Positions 26,201-37,600 of a stretch of 64,000 nucleotides of DNA are shown piece after piece (position 1 is the first letter of the stretch; each line of letters begins with the position of its first letter). The stretch is from CALDTK01 sp045110575 (lineage in GTDB: Bacteria; Bacteroidota; Bacteroidia; Chitinophagales; Saprospiraceae): positions 6,646-70,645 of the forward strand of contig JBGCGF010000033.1 of the NCBI GenBank assembly GCA_045110575.1, written 5' to 3'. The notes under the pieces are model-generated. The model did no database searches. It had not been told where the DNA came from and saw only the letters and a list, made by a program, of their open reading frames with translations. Both the position numbers and the translations under genes were made by a program.

Positions 26201-26821
26201 TTACTTTTCTCGCGACAGCCGTTTTCGCCTTGGCCAAGAATAGCCTATTGCAATGCCGAAGCATGAGAATTTTTCGTTGATTTTGCTGCCGTACAGGTAT
26301 TCCTCCTCAGAAGAAATTCCAAAATCGGTATTGTAATAGTAATTATCGAACCTAATATTTTGAATTGCGGTAGCCCAGACGCCTAGCGTGAATCCACCTC
26401 TAAACACATAGTCAGCAGAAAAGGAAGTGTAGGTTCCTCCTCCGATATAAACACCTCTAGTGTAGTCTGAACTATCGTCTGCTTTTAAGACTTTTCCGAA
26501 CCCAATTTTGGCAACAACGCTCTTCGACCAATCGAATCGGTAGTCGAGCCCTAGTCCCGTCATGGAATTACCGTTATATGAACCATACGCAGACTCATTT
26601 CTAAGGCTCAAGCCGATACCATGATGTTTGGTTGCACGCCATCCCGCTGCTAAGAGAATCTGAGTATTGAGTATTCCAGCGTCTATGTCATAAAGGAACG
26701 CTCCAGCTCTGGCGTCGATGAAGAACTTGTTTTCAAAGGCTCTAGAGTCTTGCGCATGAATGGCAAGTGACAATGGAAATATGAGCAAGCAAATGGATAG
26801 TCGGAGTAGAAAGGAAGCCAT
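26201..26821 (-). CDS. Outer-membrane beta-barrel protein (small)
   Basis: 206 residues with a signal peptide (about 1-23, ending AIHAQ). The rest is alternating hydrophobic strands with aromatic girdles (GLGLDYRFDWSK, GVYIGGGTYTSFSADY, FSCFGIAIGYSWPRR), as in 8-10 strand outer-membrane barrels. No enzyme motif is seen. The final residues are basic rather than a typical terminal strand, so insertion through the barrel machinery is inferred. No operon partners. Confidence 0.7.
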   Translation of the reverse strand: MASFLLRLSICLLIFPLSLAIHAQDSRAFENKFFIDARAGAFLYDIDAGILNTQILLAAGWRATKHHGIGLSLRNESAYGSYNGNSMTGLGLDYRFDWSKSVVAKIGFGKVLKADDSSDYTRGVYIGGGTYTSFSADYVFRGGFTLGVWATAIQNIRFDNYYYNTDFGISSEEEYLYGSKINEKFSCFGIAIGYSWPRRKRLSREK

Positions 26822-26921
26822 CTAAGTAAATTGTACAGCACATAAAGTTAGGCACTTCTGTAAAGGGCTACAAGTCCGAAGGTGGGATGAAATCAACCGT
26901 TCGTGTACTTATCTTTACGCC

Positions 26922-27776
26922 GTGACATTACCAGATCTACTAGAAGTACTTAACCTCGAACAACTCGAAGATCGCCTGTTTCGAGGCGTAAGCCACGCCA
27001 CGCCATGGGGCAGGGTGTTCGGAGGGCAGGTTTTGGCGCAAGCTCTACTTGCCTCAGCACTCACTGTCCCTGACGACCGACAAGTACACTCCATGCACGG
27101 CTATTTCATCCTAGGGGGTGACATCACGAAGCCTATCGTGTATGATGTAGACAAGATCCGTGAGGGGCGCAGTTTCACCACTCGCCGTTGTGTAGCCATC
27201 CAAAAAGGGGAGGCGATTTTCAACTCTGCCTCTAGTTATCACGTGAAAGACGAAGGCATTGAGCACCAGCTAGAAAAGCCTGATGTGCCTGATCCTGAGG
27301 ACTTGAAGACGTCTATTCAATTGGCAGAACGTTACAAGGACATTGCGCCAGCGTTGCATCAGCGGCTATCACGTCAGTTGCCAATTGAGGTGCGTCCGGT
27401 TGATGATTTCAACTTACTTCAGCCCGAAAATTACCCGCCGCAGTATCGGGTCTGGGTGCGTGTAGCAGGCGATATGCCAGATGATCCACGGATACACCAA
27501 GCGGTACTTGCGTATGCGAGCGACTACCACTTGTTGACGACGGCGATCGTACCACACTTGAAAGAACTAAGCTTTCCGAAACTCATGATGACGAGTTTGG
27601 ACCACGCGATGTGGTTTCACGAAGACGACATTCGTGTGGATGAGTGGCTACTCTTTTCGATTGATTCGCCACGTGCGGGATCTTCTCGAGGCTTTACACG
27701 TGCGAGCATTTTTGATCGAAAGGGTAGGTTAGTGTGCAGTGTCGCGCAAGAGGGATTGGTAAGGCAGATGCGGTAG
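26922..27776 (+). CDS. tesB: Acyl-CoA thioesterase II (TesB family)
   Basis: 284 residues from a GTG at 26922, the usual TesB length. Double hotdog fold: the first hotdog with HSMHGYFILGGD (about 61-72) and REGRSFTTRRCVAIQKG, the second with the catalytic aspartate in MTSLDHAMWFHE (about 225-236) and a SPRAGSSRGF loop. Family knowledge: it hydrolyses medium- and long-chain acyl-CoAs in the cytoplasm. Not part of the PUFA cluster but only 2 kb away. It carries a one-mismatch 14-mer at 27030. Confidence 0.92.
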   Translation: MTLPDLLEVLNLEQLEDRLFRGVSHATPWGRVFGGQVLAQALLASALTVPDDRQVHSMHGYFILGGDITKPIVYDVDKIREGRSFTTRRCVAIQKGEAIFNSASSYHVKDEGIEHQLEKPDVPDPEDLKTSIQLAERYKDIAPALHQRLSRQLPIEVRPVDDFNLLQPENYPPQYRVWVRVAGDMPDDPRIHQAVLAYASDYHLLTTAIVPHLKELSFPKLMMTSLDHAMWFHEDDIRVDEWLLFSIDSPRAGSSRGFTRASIFDRKGRLVCSVAQEGLVRQMR

Positions 27777-27785
27777 GTAAGTTCA

Positions 27786-27871
27786 GAACTGTCAGTTCGC
27801 AGTAATGCCTAATAGACGTTGAGAATTTCAATTATACTTTCTATTTAGTTTGTCGGTAGAACTGACAGTTC
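27786..27871. repeat. Two palindromes between convergent genes (GAACTG-N-CAGTTC)
   Basis: GAACTGTCAGTTC at 27786-27798 and GAACTGACAGTTC at 27859-27871, each followed by GC and a purine-rich word. They share the GAAC-N5-GTTCGC frame of the palindromes at 13360, 19809 and 61012, but with changed inner bases that still pair. Placed between the stops of tesB and the GNAT gene, they may end transcription from both sides. Confidence 0.7.
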
Positions 27872-27877
27872 GCTGAT

Positions 27878-28327
27878 TTACAGCACCTTTTCATAGCACA
27901 CGCTATTCTCCATCGCAACATATGGAGGGTAATTCTCAATGCACACATACCCCGACCGTTCATAGAATTTGACGGCTGCGACCTGTCGAACGCCCGTTTC
28001 AAGGACGATTCGCTTGAAGCCTTTTTGCTTTGCTGTTTCTTCTAGAAAGCTCAAGAGTTCAGATGCTGCGCCGGAGCCGCGTTGATCTTCTGTAACAAAC
28101 ATGCGCTTTAACTCCACCGTGTTGTCAGGTTTGATGCGATAGCCTGCACATCCGATACCTCTTTCATCAGAGAGCAAAATGATGGCCGCATCTAAGGTGC
28201 TCGGACTGTTGAATTGATCGTAAAAACCGTGCTCTTCTCCGTCAGTCACGGCCAAGTAAGCATCGAGCTTTGCTACGAGTTTGGTGAATTCAGGATGAGT
28301 CGGAGAGCAGAGCTGGATGGAGGGCAT
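27878..28327 (-). CDS. GNAT-family N-acetyltransferase
   Basis: 149 residues. The GNAT core is visible: ELKRMFVTEDQRGSGAASEL (about 87-106) is the acetyl-CoA pyrophosphate loop of R/Q-x-x-G-x-G/A type, followed by the GFKRIVLETG strand and AAVKFYERSGYVCIENYPPY, typical of small soluble GNATs. The substrate is unknown. It converges with tesB; its start is 90 bp from the divergent cytochrome gene. Confidence 0.9.
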   Translation of the reverse strand: MPSIQLCSPTHPEFTKLVAKLDAYLAVTDGEEHGFYDQFNSPSTLDAAIILLSDERGIGCAGYRIKPDNTVELKRMFVTEDQRGSGAASELLSFLEETAKQKGFKRIVLETGVRQVAAVKFYERSGYVCIENYPPYVAMENSVCYEKVL

Positions 28328-28417
28328 AGGGCGAAATTAAGAAGCTTGTTGCTGTCTTGTGAAATGCCATTTCATAGGACTACAACATCCCGCCACAGCT
28401 GGTGTTATATCCATCCT

Positions 28418-29905
28418 ATGCACTATGCAAAGTCTTTCTTTCAATCCCGCATGCTCTGGTTGGCCCTTGGCCTGCCTTTGCTGATGTTTGCTTGCGCCAA
28501 AACCGCCGATATCTCCATTACGCAGGTGCGAAACGTGGGTTGGAAAAGCAAGAAGATCGCTGCCGAACCGCAGTTAGTAGACGGAGATGCAGACCGGGGT
28601 TTCGCTTACATGAAAGCAGGGGCTTACTTAGGTACAGGTCTTCCAGCTGGATTTATAAAGGCGGCGATCAAGCGTGATTCAATCAAGTTTTTGTCTAACT
28701 CTGGAATCGTGACACCACACGGTATCGCGTTTTTCGAATCAGCAAATGGCGTTGAGGTGACCAACGGTACATGCTTTACCTGTCATGCAGGAGCTATCGC
28801 GGGTGACACCCTTTTGGGAATCGGCAACTCCTTAGCTGATTACAGGGGCAACCTTCACCTTGCGGCAAAACTCCTCAATACGCGCATGAAAATGACGTAC
28901 GATGAGTCTGATCCTGAGTATGTGCAGTATGAAGATTTTGGCAAGTACTTCTTGGCAATGACAGAAGGGACGCAGACCAATAATCCGGGCGTCAATCCAG
29001 CTGCTCGCATTGCAGAGACGATTATGCGGTATCGTGATCCGCAAACGTTGGAATATGTGGCCGAGCCGGCCTACGAAATCGAGAATTACAACATCGCCAG
29101 TGACACGCCACCGCTTTGGAATGTGGCGAAGAAGAACTCACTTTACTACACCGCCGTTGGTCGCGGAGATATGACGAAGCTGCTCTTTCAGGCAAGTGTC
29201 CTCGGTATTCCAGATAGCACGCAAGCGCGTGAAGCTCAAAAGACGTTTGTCGATGTACTTGCCTGGCTTCGAGCACTCGAACCGCCGAAGTATACGGGGG
29301 AGGTAGATCCTGTTTTGGCGAAAGCTGGACAACTCGTCTTTGAAGACAATTGCTCAGGCTGCCACGGCACGTATGGTGCGATTGGAGGCGACCGCACTGA
29401 CGATACGTATCCAAACAAGGTGGTGAGTGTCGATGTATTACGCACGGATCCTTTGTATGCGAGCTACGCTGTGAACAGCGGTATCACTGATTGGTACAAC
29501 CGCAGCTGGTTTGCAACGAGCTACCCGCAAAGTCGATTTGAGCCTGAGGCAGGATATGTAGCGCCACCTTTAGATGGCATTTGGGCGACGGCGCCATACT
29601 TGCACAATGGGTCCGTCCCAACGATTGGAGCGTTATTAAATAGCTATGAGCGTCCGAAATATTGGGCGCGATATTCGCCTGGAGCCGGCACTGAGCGTAG
29701 TCGAAGTGGCAAAACCCCAGTTGGTGAAGCTGACGAGTATGACCACGAGCGTTTGGGCTGGAAAGTGCAGGTGCGCGAGAATGCAAAAGGTAAGTTTACT
29801 TATGACACGACCTTGCCTGGATATGGAAAGGGCGGGCACACGTTTGGTGATCACTTGAGTGTGGATGAGCGTGCAGAGGTGATTGAGTATTTGAAGACGT
29901 TGTAG
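28418..29905 (+). CDS. Dihaem c-type cytochrome lipoprotein
   Basis: 495 residues from the ATG at 28418; an ATG at 28451 is also possible. A lipoprotein signal ends in LMFACAK. Two haem c sites are visible: CFTCH at about 119-123 and CSGCH at about 312-316, in the two-domain layout of the cytochrome c peroxidase/MauG/RoxA-like superfamily. The segments NVAKKNSLYYTAVGRGD and PPLDGIWATAPYLHNGSV are typical of these proteins. The redox partner and substrate are unknown. It is exported, lipid-anchored and monocistronic. It carries an exact 14-mer (29312) and a one-mismatch copy (28490). Confidence 0.88.
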   Translation: MHYAKSFFQSRMLWLALGLPLLMFACAKTADISITQVRNVGWKSKKIAAEPQLVDGDADRGFAYMKAGAYLGTGLPAGFIKAAIKRDSIKFLSNSGIVTPHGIAFFESANGVEVTNGTCFTCHAGAIAGDTLLGIGNSLADYRGNLHLAAKLLNTRMKMTYDESDPEYVQYEDFGKYFLAMTEGTQTNNPGVNPAARIAETIMRYRDPQTLEYVAEPAYEIENYNIASDTPPLWNVAKKNSLYYTAVGRGDMTKLLFQASVLGIPDSTQAREAQKTFVDVLAWLRALEPPKYTGEVDPVLAKAGQLVFEDNCSGCHGTYGAIGGDRTDDTYPNKVVSVDVLRTDPLYASYAVNSGITDWYNRSWFATSYPQSRFEPEAGYVAPPLDGIWATAPYLHNGSVPTIGALLNSYERPKYWARYSPGAGTERSRSGKTPVGEADEYDHERLGWKVQVRENAKGKFTYDTTLPGYGKGGHTFGDHLSVDERAEVIEYLKTL

Positions 29906-29948
29906 GTCTATTGACACTGTCCTTTAGCGAATAGTATCGGCAGATTAA

Positions 29949-31577
29949 CTACACAATCACAGCATCAACAGTCTGCAACTCAGCAAGCACCTCCACCTTT
30001 TCTAATTCCTGTGAAAATTCAACACCTTGCATTTTCAAGCTTTGGATACGATAGAGGTAAGCTGCACCTTCCATTATTTGCTCTGCAACTTCAGCTACCT
30101 TTCTATTTTCGTAATGCTCTAAGTAGGACCCTTTTGCCCAATCATTGAAGGCACCCATCGATGGCCCACACCAGATTTGGTAATCTAAGATTCGATCAGG
30201 AGTTCCCGCATTTGCCCAATTGGAAGACAAGCCTAAGTACCACCTGAAGATCAAAGCCATTTTCCGGCGCGGATTATTTTTGGCGCGTTTTATCTGTTCT
30301 GGATCTCGCTGTTCGAAAAATTCAATGCACGATTGCCAGATTACTTCTAGCGGTTTTCTGAAAACTTTTTCCTCTAGGTTTTGGCGCTCAGCTGCAGGGA
30401 TTTCATCAATCGACTCATAGGTTTTGTAATAGTGATATAGCTTCTTAGCTCTTGGGCCGAAGAGTGTCCCTCGTTTCAATACTTGCAAATCGACGCCCAT
30501 CTCAAACATGTCGGATGCAGGAGCGCCCATCACATCGGTGGATTCTACCACTTGCAGTAACTTCCGTACATGCTCAGAGGTGCCAGCTTCTATGCATGCT
30601 TGATTGACACTTCCGGTGACTATGTAAGCAGCACCCATCATGAAGGCTGCTAGTGCAGAGCCAGGAGTGGAGATACCACCTGCGGCTCCGATTCTAATCT
30701 TGGAAAGAAACGAGGTTTGCTTCTGCATCTCATCTCTCAATTGAATAATAATCGGCAACAAAGCAACAAGAGGTCGATTATCGGTATGCCCACCCGAATC
30801 TGCTTCAACGGTAATGTCGTCGGCCATCGGTACTAGTTTTGCTAGCTCCGCTTGTTCTGCTGTGATTTTTCCTTTCACTAACAAGGATTGCACAAATTCT
30901 TCTGGTGGTGCCTTCATGAATGGAATAGCAACTTCCTTTCTGGAGATTTTTGCAATGACTTTATTTCCGATGACGAGGTTGTTCTCTGCATCTCTGCTAA
31001 GTCCTGCTAGCCTGTAGTGAACAATATTTTCCGTCAATGCTAAGAAGGCAGATGCTTCCACAACCTTCACTCCTTTGTCCAAAAATAGATCGACCGCAGC
31101 GGCTTCCAATGCTTGTTCGGATGGCGAGTGGATCAAGTTGACTGCATACGTTTGATGGAGTAAATGAGCTTGAATCGTATGGAGTGACTCAATGATTTTT
31201 TCAGGAACCTGACCCGCTGCGCCATAAGACGCTAATAAATTAGCCTTTCCTATAGCAATGACTAGATCTGCCGATGCGATCCCATTTGCCATTGCACCTG
31301 TTTTGTAGGCGTACTTAAGCTTGTAGTCTGCACGGAAAGTTGGATCTCCTAACTGTGAAGCTGTCATCGGACTTGTCATCGCTAATACCTGCAACCCCCG
31401 GCCTTCTGACACTAGCGTTCCTGTATTACTAACGCCAATTCTCCCGTTAAAATCCTTTAGGACGTAACAAGGCTTGTCCGTCTGCCTTAGTTTTTCTCGT
31501 ATTCCGTCAACATCGAAAACGATGTCTCGGGGAGAACCTTGCCAAAATAACTGCTGAGGTGTTCCGTTGAAATTCAT
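29949..31577 (-). CDS. pfaD: PfaD-type FMN enoyl reductase of PUFA synthase
   Basis: 542 residues, the family length. FMN-binding TIM barrel with EADSGGHTDNRP (about 260-271) and the phosphate-binding stretch IGAAGGISTPGSALAAFMMG (about 296-315). Family knowledge: PfaD is the trans-acting enoyl reductase of bacterial PUFA synthases (EPA/DHA/ARA type), saturating chosen double bonds during chain growth with NADPH and FMN. It is the last gene of the minus-strand cluster, 34 bp after the multidomain protein, so the genes are co-transcribed. No lesions are seen. Confidence 0.95.
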   Translation of the reverse strand: MNFNGTPQQLFWQGSPRDIVFDVDGIREKLRQTDKPCYVLKDFNGRIGVSNTGTLVSEGRGLQVLAMTSPMTASQLGDPTFRADYKLKYAYKTGAMANGIASADLVIAIGKANLLASYGAAGQVPEKIIESLHTIQAHLLHQTYAVNLIHSPSEQALEAAAVDLFLDKGVKVVEASAFLALTENIVHYRLAGLSRDAENNLVIGNKVIAKISRKEVAIPFMKAPPEEFVQSLLVKGKITAEQAELAKLVPMADDITVEADSGGHTDNRPLVALLPIIIQLRDEMQKQTSFLSKIRIGAAGGISTPGSALAAFMMGAAYIVTGSVNQACIEAGTSEHVRKLLQVVESTDVMGAPASDMFEMGVDLQVLKRGTLFGPRAKKLYHYYKTYESIDEIPAAERQNLEEKVFRKPLEVIWQSCIEFFEQRDPEQIKRAKNNPRRKMALIFRWYLGLSSNWANAGTPDRILDYQIWCGPSMGAFNDWAKGSYLEHYENRKVAEVAEQIMEGAAYLYRIQSLKMQGVEFSQELEKVEVLAELQTVDAVIV

Positions 31578-31611
31578 ACTTTTCTTCTTTATTATTAACT
31601 ACAGTTATTCT

Positions 31612-34600
31612 CTAAGCCTCCTGAATACCCAACGCAATGTCGGTGACCTGGTAGATGCGCATTTTGCCATTCCACAAAAATGCTTCGGCAACGATGACCA
31701 ATTGTTCTTCTCGTTTCTTTATTGCTTTGATGTGTACTTCCAAGTGCATTTCTTTGACTGGAAGTAGTATTTGACCACGATATTTCCAGACCGTTTTATG
31801 GTTTGAAACCTGAACGAATTTAGGAGATTTGAAAGCTGTTCCGAGGTTTTGCTGTAAAGCGAAAACCTGCATTGCCTGTAAGATCGATTCCACACCAAGG
31901 GAACCAGGCATCACTGGGTCTTGGTAGAAATGGCAAGTGAAAAACCAGTCGTACGTTTTGACAAACTTCGTAGCGTGGATATACCCTTTCCCAAATTGCC
32001 CTTTGTCTTTCGCAATAATCAATTCATGCAGCATGTTTAATTGATCGCTTGCCAAACGGTAGTGTGGTTTCGCTTCTGGAGCTTTGAATAACTTCATTTT
32101 ACCGTAAAGCGAGTCCAACTTAATTCTCATATAATCAGTCGGATCCAATTGCTCGGTTTTATACCAGGCAGGAATCTCCCCGCCTTTATCCAAGCCGCCC
32201 TGAGCTGCTAATGCTTCCGCAGTGAAAAATCCAAACGAAGAATTTCCTTTGTAGAAAAGGTGGCCGTCAATCGATAGCTCAAACGTGTATCGTTGTAAGA
32301 TGGTCTCGCCATAAGCAATAGAGGAAACTAGTACGGATTTATTGGTAATCGTTTTTCCTCTAAAATCTGTCCCCGTTGGAAGTGCGAATGTTTCACCGTC
32401 GCCATCCAAATTTCGGAGGTACAAGTCCTTATCTGGAAATTGTAAAGTGCTTCCCATGTATGCACCTAGCAATCCACAAGGTTGCAATGCAATCTCCATC
32501 AACATGGAGTAGGGCATTGTGATGTTAGAGTTTTGTAGGTAATACCATGCGTCTTCTGGAACATCGTATTCTGCTATGATTGGAACGTCCTTGGAAAAGT
32601 CTCCTTTTGTTCCGTCTACACTCAAAATTCTGGAAATCAATTGTAAATCAGAATTGGGTTGACGAGACATTTTGCGACCGTTATAAATCGCAAAGTCAGG
32701 TCCAAAACATTCTGTCATGTTGCCCAATGCAAAAGTGGTGATGTCCTTTTCATTCATCAATGCACCTTCAGAGCGCGGGGCGATTTTTACCCCTTCCGTT
32801 GGGTCTAGGTATTTTGGATTCGATTTCTCTCGCAGCTGTAAGCCCAGGTTTTCGAAGTGAACCGTGATGACACCGTCCGAAATGATTTCCAAGTCACCGA
32901 TCACGTATGGATCAGGGAAAAGGCCAATCTCTTTTATCTCTAGCTTGTAAATGAGTTTGGTATCAGCCGTAGGAGTTACTTGTTTCCGACAACGCACTCT
33001 TTGTCTTAAACCAAAAATGGGTTGAAAGCGCGCGTCTTTAGTCATTCGTTGTAGCCCGAGCATCAACATGAAAAAGCGCAACAAATTCCCTCCACCTTCT
33101 GCCTGTAAAGATCCTGCCAGTACCTCGTCATCTCTGAAATGGCAGGGGAAGTACCAGTCATCGGGATGCAGGTCTTTTTCGGCAATAATGTAACCTAAGC
33201 CGTACGCTCCTCCGGTTAGATCTACAGAGGTAATACGATCTAGTAAGAGAATTTTTTCCGGTGGAATGCGCAGAGATGAATTACGACCATTAGGGAAATA
33301 AGAAATGTCATCAAAGCATTTCTCAATATCTCCATCAATTAAGTACTGTAAATCTTGCTTTGAAAAGGAAGTCTTTTGAGTATTCAGTAAAGGAGTGAAA
33401 TATTTTCGTTCTGCATTTTTTCTCGCTTCTATTTCGCTATTGGCATAAACGACACCGGCGCCATCTGTCAGTTGATTATCTGCGAAAAAGCCGGCGCAGC
33501 CGCCGTCCATTTTTAGTACCAATCGATCTTGGACATAGCAGAAATAGCTGAAGAAGAATATCAAATTGTCTCCGTTACGTACAAAGGAATCGATCGATAT
33601 GTCATACCGTAAAGTTTGACCTTCGTAAGGCAAATCGTCCATGAAGGTCAACGTGCAGTCCAGTAATCTATAGACGAGGTTTCCTTTGTTTTGAAGGTCG
33701 ATTCCTAAGTAAGAAATGAGAAGCAAGTCACATTGACCAGATTCCACACAAACAGCGGAAGGGATCTGTTGATCAGTAGTGTACCATGCATTATATGGGA
33801 TATCATACTCGGTGGTCATCGTTGAAGGCTGATAAACCCCGAGCTTTGCATTCATCTTTGTCACTCGACTCACGAGCAAATATGGATGCATTGGTAACAT
33901 TACTCGACGGCGATAGGTGTCGATAATTGCATACTCTGGACCGAAAACATTAGCAATTTTTCCGGTAGCAAATTCTTCCAAGTCTTGTTGCGAAAAGACA
34001 ATCTCTTTGCCTTCTAATTGTTCGCCAGCTTCAAAATTTTGGAGCCGTAGTCCGTTCTCTCCTACTGCGTTTTTTGAAGTTGCGGTAGCTTTCCCGTTCT
34101 TTAAAGTAGATGTATTCATAGTTGAACTTCTTCTTTTGACTTTACTGAAATTTGTTGTGATTGATTGGTCCCCATTAGTTCTGGCGCTTGTAGAACCAAC
34201 TAATGAACTGGACTCGTCTAGTTCATTGCCTGCCGTGACAAATGCCTTTTTGGTGGCCCTTTTTTCCTGTTTGGCATTTCTAATCCTACTGAAATACGCT
34301 ACTATATGCTCTTCTTCAAATAATTCTCCCAGAGGCGTTCCTCCAGGGATTATTTTCTTCATGAACTGGCGTTGCCTGGTGGACTCTTCTGTTTTTGGAA
34401 ATAGTATCGAGAGGTCTAACTGGACACCGTGACTGGTCAATTGCGCCAGTAGGTTGACTAAATTACTACTATCAGATTTCCCCTTTTGATCCATCGCAAT
34501 GGCATGATGCGTTTTGCCCTTTAGATTTTCTTGAATCCAATTGGTACAAGTTGCATTAGCGCCGACTTCAATGAAAATACGAGCTCCAGCATTGTAGACG

Positions 34601-37600
34601 GTCTGGAGAGTTTTGGGGAAGTCGACTTTTTGAACGCAGACCGCTACTGAGTTTTCAGCAATCTCTTGACTATTGAGTCCTATCTTATTTTGGGTAATGC
34701 TCGAGTAAAAGTCAATCGGCGGATGGCTGGCAAGTTCAAACTTGTGCATGTCCAACAGCCCTTCTTTTTCTTGAATGCAAAAATCATGGTGAATTACATT
34801 TTGAAATGGAACTAGGATAGAATGACAGTCTAGTTCGGTAGCAATTTGCTTGCAAGTTTCTTTGTCACCTGAAACGATGACTTCTACGTCTGTATTGATG
34901 AAAGTCAAAAAGACTTCTTCTTTTCCTTCTATCAGCTCCTCTACTTTGTGCCGTGGTGCCAACAAGACAAGACTAACCCACTTGTCTCTAGCGGTCTGAT
35001 TATCAATACCCCAATGTTCTGCCAGTAGCTCTAATTTGCCAGCAAAACGATTTTTGAAAATTGACGATTTTCTGAACTTTTTAGCACCACTAGGATGCCA
35101 TAAGCCTAAGGAGTACCACATGCTACTGCATTCTCCCATACTATATCCAAATGCAATGTCTGGGGTCAGCTTAAAGTAGTCTCGTAAGATCTCAGTGAAG
35201 ATGACCGAGTAAAAGACTCCTGAAGACATCATCGCTATTGAATCATCATAGATATTGGGCGCGACTTCATCTACGCACTTTAGTTTTGGGTATAAGTAGT
35301 CTTCATTGATGAATTGACTAAGGTTCCCAACCTTTTTCTCATATCGTGTTAATAGCTCAGGGAACAATTGAAAAATATCTCTACCTAAGCTCGTATATGC
35401 TGTTGCAGAACCTGGGTAAACAAAAGCCACTTTCCTTTCTGGTCCTAGTGGGGTAGGGGTGAAATAGCTTCCGGTAGGCGTTTTAAGTACTTTGTTCTTT
35501 TGAAATGAGTCGGATAGTTGTTTTTGAAAATACTGAATCTCTTTGCGTAAGCTATTTTTAGTGGAAGCGATTAGTACAATTGAATAGTTGAACTGTTTAT
35601 CGCAAGAGTTATCGTAAAAATATTTAGCTATTGAGCTTAGTTCTTGACTGGACTCCAGTTTTGATTGCAATAAGGCTAACTGTGCGAACAGCGCTTCATC
35701 GTTTTTACCAGCCAATACGAATAAGTTAGGTATCTGATTTTGTAAAAATGACAGGTTATGGCTTTGCTCTACTGTTGAGCTAGATAGCTGAATCTGAATA
35801 TCTCCTACTCCATTGACTGCTGCTTTTCTTTTCGTTTCTGCTTTCGCCAAAACCCAAGGTCGAGATTGAGATGGAAAGTAATAAGCTGAGTTGAGGAATT
35901 TAATGTTTTGTGGAGCCGTCCAGTTGGGAATTCCAGGAATGAAACGATGGTACATGCATAGTGATGTCTTTATCAAACTAGCCATTCCAGAAGCAGCAAA
36001 CGTGTGCCCAATGTTCGATTTTACCGAGCCTAGAGCTGTTGGTTTAGTGAGATCGGATCGAAGTAGTTTTTCTTGTTCGTTTTGATCTTGTGACGTTATG
36101 CCTGTAGCGGCGAGCTCTATGTAATCGAAGGACTTTTGAGAAGTGGTCCCGATTTCATCAATTATGGAATAGACTTTTTCATGCTGCAGACTATTCTTAC
36201 TCTTAAGTACAACGGCACCTGCACCTTCTCCAATCATCCAGCCTTCATTACCTGTATCATAGGAAAAGGAGGGTTTGGACTTGGTATTTTTTGGATGCTT
36301 CTTTTGCCTTAATAGTACATTTTCAAGTCCACCTGAAAAGTCTACGGCTCCTACCACAACAGCGTCTACTTCCCCTAATGACAGCATGTTCTGTGCAATC
36401 TCTAATGCCTTGAACACTGAATTCTCACCGCATGAAACGGTAAACGCAGCACCTGAAAAGTCCCATAAAGCACTGATCCTGCTAGCCATTAGATTTCCAA
36501 TGAAGCTGGTAAATTCACTCGGGGCAGGCTTTCCCTCTCTGTGGTAAATCCCTTTCTTTGTCAGTTTAATGAGTTCGGCTTCTTCCTCTTCTTCTAATTC
36601 TAGTCCAGCCTTTTCCAAGGCCTCTTTTATTTGCCATTCTACGTCCCATCTGGCGAGACATTGATGAATGGCTAGTTCTGTTTCCATCGCTACCAGAACG
36701 GCTACATTTTTGTGCTCTTGTAAGCCTGCATCTTTGATTGCATTGTCTGTTACTTTGAGTAGCAACGCTTGTTGAGGATGTAAATGTTCTGCTTCTTTTG
36801 GTTGGATTTTATACCTTAATAAGTCAATTTCAAATTCGTCAATGTATGCGCCTTTAGGGGCAGTTCCATTTTCAAAGCCGTATTTTTCAAGCAACGCGCT
36901 GTTGGCCTCTATTCCTTTCCATCGGTTTTTGGGAAGTGAGCGTAACTGTTGCTCTCCATTATAAATAGTGTGGTAAAAGGATTCTAAGGTTTTGCAGCCT
37001 CCAAAGTGAGCATCCATTCCAACGATTGCCATCGCTTTTCTTGGCACTGCTAGATGAACGCTTGCTTTGTTTTTTTCTTGGCCTACGTAACTTTGAACCA
37101 CCATGTGTGCGTTCGTGCCACCAAAACCGAATGAATTAATTCCGGCCTGTTTTTGCTTGCCTTTCCACGGTGTATGCTTTACGATCATTCCGTCGTCACC
37201 TTCCCAGTTGCTAGTTGATGTAATCGGGTTTTTCAGATTGATATTTGGAGGGATCACTTCATGCTGCATAGCTAGTAGAACCTTTAATAAACCTGTCATT
37301 CCTGCTGCTGTCAGCAAATGGCCCATGTTAGACTTTACAGAACCGAGTAGGGGACGCGTATCATGGTTTGAAAAGAAATTAGCGATGGAGTTTAGTTCCG
37401 TGATATCTCCAAGAGGCGTACCCGTAGCATGGCACTCGATATAGGACGTATCCTGAGGTGAAATCTCTTTATTAGCATACGTCCGCTCGAATGCTAAATT
37501 TTGTCCCTTTGGATTTGGGCTAAGTAAGAATTTTCCGCGTCCATCGTTTGACAAACCTATTCCGCCTACAAGTCCGAGTATTTTATCCCCGTCTCTTTCT